A DNA stretch of 18,644 nt, from contig JACREK010000004.1 in assembly GCA_016218275.1 (NCBI GenBank), positions 1-18,644 of the forward strand, read 5' to 3'. The position numbers and the translations under genes are program-made. The DNA comes from Candidatus Gottesmanbacteria bacterium (GTDB lineage: Bacteria > Patescibacteriota > Microgenomatia > 2-02-FULL-39-11). Positions 15,601-18,644 of the stretch are shown in pieces; position 1 is the stretch's first letter, and each line of letters opens with the position of its first letter. Below the pieces are notes generated by a model, which saw only the letters and a program-made list of their open reading frames with translations, ran no database searches and was not told where the DNA came from.

Positions 15601-15603
15601 AGA
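15513..15603 (+). repeat. 91-bp element, copy 1 (inverted partner at 18229-18319)
   Basis: Differs from the reverse complement of 18229-18319 at a single base (15587 G; partner position 18245). It holds an imperfect 12-bp stem with one G-T pair (15539-15550 with 15559-15570) and CCCTTCG/CGAAGGG arms. It encodes the last 28 codons and the stop of the upstream gene, a GGAG five bases before GTG, and the GTG start of the downstream gene (GTGA overlap). Confidence 0.93.
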
Positions 15604-17249
15604 AAATTGATTGGCTTATTGTCTTTTTAATTCTGGTTGCCTCTTTTATCCTATTGAAAGATTTATTCAAAGCGGGTTTATACACCAGCCATGACGGCGT
15701 TCATCAGGTAGTCAGGTTTTTTTATTTTGATCAGGCCCTTGCCGACGGACAATTTCCTCCCAGGTGGGCGCAGGGGCTTATAAACGGTTTCGGTTACCCT
15801 CTTTTTATTTTTTCCTATCATCTGCCCTGGTTTATCGCTGAAGTTATCCGGTTTTTGGGATTTTCCATAATCGACAGCGTCAAGTACACATTTTTAGCCG
15901 GATTTATCTTTTCCGGGCTCACCATGTATTTTTTACAGAGAGATTTGTTTGGAAGACTTGCAGCAGTTGCCGGCACCGCGCTTTATCTTTTGGCGCCATA
16001 CAGATTTTCCAATATTTTTGTCCGTGCTTCAATTGGCGATGCAACAGCCTTTATATTTGCGCCTTTGGTTTTTTGGTCTTTGGTCAAACTTAAGGAAAAA
16101 GTTGGTTGGAAATGGGAAGTACTCGGAAGCTTAAGTGTTGCCGGGCTTATCTTATCCCATGCGATGGTAGCGGCTCTTTTCTTAAGCATTTTCGGTTTGT
16201 ACTTTTTGTTTTCGCTTCCAACCGTAAAAAATAAAATTTCGTATATGAAATTTTGCGCCTTCATTGTACTTGGAGGATTTGGCCTTTCCGCGTATTATTT
16301 TATCCCCTCCATAATTGAGCGGGGAAATACCAGGTTTCAGGAGCTTATGAACCAAATCTTCGTAGGCAATTACTTCGCCGGCATAAATGATCTGATTTAC
16401 TCCAAATGGGGATACGGAGTTTTCCACTCAAAAGAAGGAGCGATGTCGATACAGCTGGGTCTTATCCAGTGGCTGGTTGTTTTACTTACCATAATATATC
16501 TTCTGAAAATTCTTATTTTTGATAAAAAAATTTCCGCAGAAAAGAAAAAATTGGTAAGGGAAGGGATAATTCTGGTCATCCTTTTCATCTTCGTAATATT
16601 TATGATGCTGCCTGTATCACTGCCTGTCTGGAAAATGGTAAGTAATGCAGTTTTTATAGATTTCCCCTGGAGATATTTGGCTGTATCCGTATTTTTAGCC
16701 TCATTATGTACCGGGCTTCTTATAAAAATTCTGGGGAAAGGGAAGATTATACTGGCAATCATCTTTATCATCTCCGCAATATACCTTAACCGCAATCACC
16801 TGAGGATCAACGAAACTCTTCCCTGGGATCTGTCTTTTATCCTCAAACTTGAAAAAACCACCAACACTTATGATGAATATACTCCCAAATGGGTAAAAAA
16901 CGAGTATATTGCGGAAAACAAACCCAGAGTGGAGTTTTCGGGCGGACGCGCCGGTATAGAAATTCTGAAAAATAAATCAAACTTGCTTGAATTTTCCGTT
17001 GCTGCGCCTGAAAGTGGAGTGGTCCGTGTAAATACGATTTATTATCCGGGGTGGAAAGTATTTGTGGATGGAAAAGAAGAAGGAATAGATTATTCCAATG
17101 GACTGATTGAGTTTAAAGTAGGGGAGGGCAGGAAAAATGTAGTCGCCCGTTTCACCGAAACTCCGCTTAGAATGATAAGTAATTTCATTACTGCAGCTAC
17201 TTTAGTTCTCTTTTTCCTTCCTCAGCTAAGAAGTTGGAAAAAGCAGTAA
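15597..17249 (+). CDS. PTPS-related/YfhO-like polytopic membrane protein 2
   Basis: 550 aa paralogue of the preceding gene. Shared marks: SHDGVHQVVRF (His32, Asp33, His36), INGFGYPLFIFSYHLPW, APYRFSNIFVRASIGDA, SKWGYGVFHSKEGAMSIQ, and the extracytoplasmic YYPGWKVFVDGKE before the last helix and a basic tail. About a dozen helices. Role probably as for its neighbour: a GT-C-like membrane enzyme or carrier-handling protein in surface glycan assembly; substrate unknown. The start is GTG 15597, overlapping the upstream stop (GTGA) and preceded by GGAG at a spacing of five, both within the 91-bp element. Only 5 bp separate its stop from the convergent fic stop, and I see no terminator hairpin there. 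Confidence 0.82.
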   Translation: MKKIDWLIVFLILVASFILLKDLFKAGLYTSHDGVHQVVRFFYFDQALADGQFPPRWAQGLINGFGYPLFIFSYHLPWFIAEVIRFLGFSIIDSVKYTFLAGFIFSGLTMYFLQRDLFGRLAAVAGTALYLLAPYRFSNIFVRASIGDATAFIFAPLVFWSLVKLKEKVGWKWEVLGSLSVAGLILSHAMVAALFLSIFGLYFLFSLPTVKNKISYMKFCAFIVLGGFGLSAYYFIPSIIERGNTRFQELMNQIFVGNYFAGINDLIYSKWGYGVFHSKEGAMSIQLGLIQWLVVLLTIIYLLKILIFDKKISAEKKKLVREGIILVILFIFVIFMMLPVSLPVWKMVSNAVFIDFPWRYLAVSVFLASLCTGLLIKILGKGKIILAIIFIISAIYLNRNHLRINETLPWDLSFILKLEKTTNTYDEYTPKWVKNEYIAENKPRVEFSGGRAGIEILKNKSNLLEFSVAAPESGVVRVNTIYYPGWKVFVDGKEEGIDYSNGLIEFKVGEGRKNVVARFTETPLRMISNFITAATLVLFFLPQLRSWKKQ

Positions 17250-17254
17250 AACAC

Positions 17255-18235
17255 TTATCTTAATCTGTAAAATGTCCCTTTGGTGCTTCCAACCTTGGCC
17301 ACCAGTCCTTTCTCCTGCAGTTTTTTTAGATCATATCGAAGCGTTCTTGCCGGTACTTTTAAAAACCGCCTCTTGATAGTATCAAAAGAGGCCATTTTAT
17401 GATCAGCAATGATGCTATAAATTTCTTCCTGCCTGGGCGGTAAAATTACTTTTTCATTTTTATCTGATTCATGTGCAATCTGTGATTTAATTTTTTCTGA
17501 TTGCCGCCAGAATGTATCCAACATAAATAAGAGATATTCCTGCGGCTTTTTCAGTCCTATATCCAGATAATAATAGTAATCTTCTTTATGATTATCCAAA
17601 GCTTCCTCCAAAACAACATTGAGGTTAAACCGCCAGTTTTTCCTAAAGAAAATATCAAGAATGAGAAGCCTTCCTACCCTGCCGTTTCCTTCTATAAAAG
17701 GATGGATCTTTTCAAACACGAGATGCGAGATAAAGGCGCAAATGATGGGAAATTTTTCCGTATCGGAATTGATATAGGCAAGCAGATTGTCCAAAAGAAC
17801 CGGAATTTGGTTGGGGGGAGGGGACATGTATACCGCCACTCCCGCCTGGTTAAATATCGCTCCCATTTCCCGGCGGAAGTATCCCGCGGCAGGGTCCAAA
17901 TTTTTCATCACCAGCCTGTGTAGATTTAAAATATCTTTTTTGGACATTCTTGTTTTTTTATCTGCCTCTTTTTCGATAAATTTGATAGCAGAAAGAATGT
18001 TCAGAACTTCCAGTTTCTTTTGGCGGTCAGAGGTATTATCCAGTTCTTCCATAGTCAGAGGATTTCCTTCAATTCTCGCCGAATAAAGAGAGCTTTTGAG
18101 TAAACTGATTCTTTGGATTTTTTCTTTTATTGCGGGAGGTATAGGCACTGAGGAAAAAAATATGCGATTTGCCTCGATTTTGGCAATCAATTCTAAAATA
18201 TCCGGCGTTATCTGGTAGAGAGGAGGTATCTTCAC
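17255..18235 (-). CDS. Fic family protein with C-terminal winged helix domain
   Basis: 326 aa. The Fic core motif HPFIEGNGRVGR spans residues 178-189, with all key positions present (catalytic His178, GNGR, Arg189); it predicts AMP or other nucleotide transfer to a protein hydroxyl. An N-terminal inhibitory motif of the (S/T)xxxE(G/N) form is visible as SARIEG (52-57), as in class II Fic proteins with built-in autoinhibition. Residues about 265-326 look like a winged helix-turn-helix (FDTIKRRFLKVPARTLRYDLKKLQEKG), which suggests DNA binding. Cytoplasmic. The start is GTG inside the 91-bp element, with GGAG five bases before it; the frame has a TGA 13 codons further up. No antitoxin gene is visible beside it. 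Its target is unknown; it is not obviously linked to glycan synthesis. Confidence 0.92.
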   Translation of the reverse strand: MKIPPLYQITPDILELIAKIEANRIFFSSVPIPPAIKEKIQRISLLKSSLYSARIEGNPLTMEELDNTSDRQKKLEVLNILSAIKFIEKEADKKTRMSKKDILNLHRLVMKNLDPAAGYFRREMGAIFNQAGVAVYMSPPPNQIPVLLDNLLAYINSDTEKFPIICAFISHLVFEKIHPFIEGNGRVGRLLILDIFFRKNWRFNLNVVLEEALDNHKEDYYYYLDIGLKKPQEYLLFMLDTFWRQSEKIKSQIAHESDKNEKVILPPRQEEIYSIIADHKMASFDTIKRRFLKVPARTLRYDLKKLQEKGLVAKVGSTKGTFYRLR

Positions 18236-18319
18236 ATTCGCTCCATTCGTCGCTGATGCTCCTCAGGGTAAACCCTTCGGCGTTTATCCTGAGTTTTCGA
18301 AGGGCTCAGTGTAAACATA
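18229..18319 (-). repeat. 91-bp element, copy 2 (inverted relative to 15513-15603)
   Basis: One mismatch against copy 1 (18245). It lies between the iterons and the fic gene and gives fic its GGAG and GTG start. Its two ends (CACATTCG and GCTCAGTGTAAAC) also appear, joined without the middle, at 792-816. Confidence 0.93.
18232..18318 (-). other. Possible 28-aa leader reading frame overlapping fic
   Basis: Within copy 2 of the 91-bp element the frame ATG (18318) to TGA (18232) encodes 28 residues, Arg-rich at the end (MFTLSPSK...RRMERM). Its stop overlaps the fic start as GTGA. The same frame in copy 1 is fused to the end of the gene at 13861. It may be translated and coupled to fic, or be chance within a repeat; no ribosome-binding site is evident before it. 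Confidence 0.3.
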
Positions 18320-18330
18320 ACCTAATCTTA

Positions 18331-18370
18331 CCAGATATTGCCCAATATTGCCAGATATTGCCCAATATTG
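18331..18370. promoter_or_regulatory. Short tandem repeat with two 6-2-6 dyads (operator candidate)
   Basis: CCAGATATTGCCCAATATTG occurs twice in direct succession (18331-18350, 18351-18370); each 20-mer has two similar 10-bp halves. Each contains the perfect dyad ATATTG-CC-CAATAT (18335-18348 and 18355-18368). It stands in the divergent region between fic and the gene at 18490, 96 bp before the fic start. On helical-turn spacing and symmetry it looks like a dimeric regulator site. A weak -10 (TAAGAT, - strand, 18325-18330) adjoins it. Confidence 0.6.
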
Positions 18371-18429
18371 CCGGATGTACTCTGTGGGAGCGGATAAATG
18401 GATTATAAATGTGGGTTGTAGGTGATAAA

Positions 18430-18458
18430 TCGACAGGAGGGGGGAAACGGGGTAAAAT
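18430..18458 (+). promoter_or_regulatory. Predicted sigma70-type promoter for the GT2 gene at 18490
   Basis: TCGACA (18430-18435, five of six to TTGACA), a 17-bp spacer and TAAAAT (18453-18458, five of six to TATAAT). Initiation would fall near 18465, leaving an untranslated leader of about 25 bases with no clear Shine-Dalgarno. Confidence 0.55.
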
Positions 18459-18469
18459 AGCTGTATTAA

Positions 18470-18491
18470 CCATAATTTATCCATAATTTAT
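18470..18491 (+). repeat. 11-bp tandem duplication ending in the start codon
   Basis: CCATAATTTAT occurs twice without a gap (18470-18480, 18481-18491). The last two bases of the second copy are the first two of the ATG at 18490. It could be a slippage-prone or regulatory tract in the leader. Confidence 0.8.
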
Positions 18492-18644
18492 GACTAAGAT
18501 TTCTGTGGCTGTGGCTACCTTCAATGAGGAGAAAAATATAGGCAAGTGCCTTGAGAGTGTGGCTGATTGGGTGGATGAGATAGTGGTGGTAGATGGTTCT
18601 TCCACGGATAAAACGGTTGAAATTGCCAAAAAATATAAGGCAAA
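18490..18644 (+). CDS. GT2 family glycosyltransferase, 3' end outside window
   Basis: The frame is open from ATG 18490 to the window edge, 51 complete codons. It begins MTKISVAVATFNEEKNIGKC and continues with the ESVADWVDEIVVVDGSSTDKT stretch: the nucleotide-binding start of a GT-A fold GT2 enzyme, of the WaaE/KdtX-like kind (inverting transferase acting on a lipid or glycan acceptor). It is divergent from fic and appears to have its own promoter, so it may begin another glycan operon. No residues of the metal-binding motif are inside the window, so the specificity is open. Confidence 0.85.
   Translation, partial: MTKISVAVATFNEEKNIGKCLESVADWVDEIVVVDGSSTDKTVEIAKKYKA

Noticed and set aside
15513..18319. 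Composite transposon bounded by the 91-bp inverted repeats
   Set aside because: No transposase lies between the copies and no target-site duplication is visible outside them; the membrane protein inside is a paralogue of the gene just outside.
18331..18370. CRISPR array
   Set aside because: Repeat units are contiguous 10/20-mers without spacers, and no cas gene is visible.

Overview
The window is AT-rich bacterial DNA (standard code: TGA works as a stop in several genes and never occurs in frame). Thirteen genes are visible, in part or whole. Eleven read on the + strand in one tightly packed block from base 1 to 17249, with overlaps of 4 to 20 bp or gaps of at most 75 bp. A convergent fic gene follows (17255-18235, - strand), then a divergent glycosyltransferase gene that runs off the right edge. 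The compact layout, the paralogous membrane glycosyltransferases and the abundance of short palindromic repeats suggest a Patescibacteria/CPR genome, perhaps Microgenomates. That placement is inference from gene content, not proof.

Region 1-10638 holds six paralogous polytopic membrane proteins of the PMT/ArnT (GT-C fold, GT39/GT83-like) type, the first cut by the window edge. A class I SAM methyltransferase sits between the second and third. Five of the six show the N-terminal Asp-Glu motif of GT-C enzymes; in the first this part lies outside the window. Such enzymes move a sugar from a polyprenyl-phosphate carrier to an acceptor on the outer face of the membrane. Region 10649-17249 holds a sugar-nucleotide epimerase of the extended SDR type, a UDP-galactopyranose-mutase-like FAD protein, a DPM1-like GT2 glycosyltransferase and two tandem membrane proteins of the PTPS-related/YfhO-like kind. 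A coherent reading is a cell-surface glycan locus: epimerase and FAD protein shape nucleotide sugars, the GT2 enzyme loads a sugar on a polyprenyl carrier, and the membrane proteins transfer or move it outside.

The unexpected layer is a set of small palindromic elements. At least eight hairpins share a CACC...GGTG frame with different but still complementary stem cores. They are inserted in frame in loops of three of the glycosyltransferase paralogues and in the one substantial intergenic gap; a fourth paralogue carries a composite palindrome of another family at the same loop. Two paralogues lack any insert there and show the ancestral state.

A second element, 91 bp with one mismatch between copies, occurs as an inverted pair at 15513-15603 and 18229-18319. 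Each copy ends with a GGAG-N5-GTG start site, and each provides the start codon of the inward-reading gene (the second PTPS-related protein, or Fic). Recombination between the copies would exchange those two genes exactly while keeping both start sites intact. This is the most intriguing hypothesis in the window.
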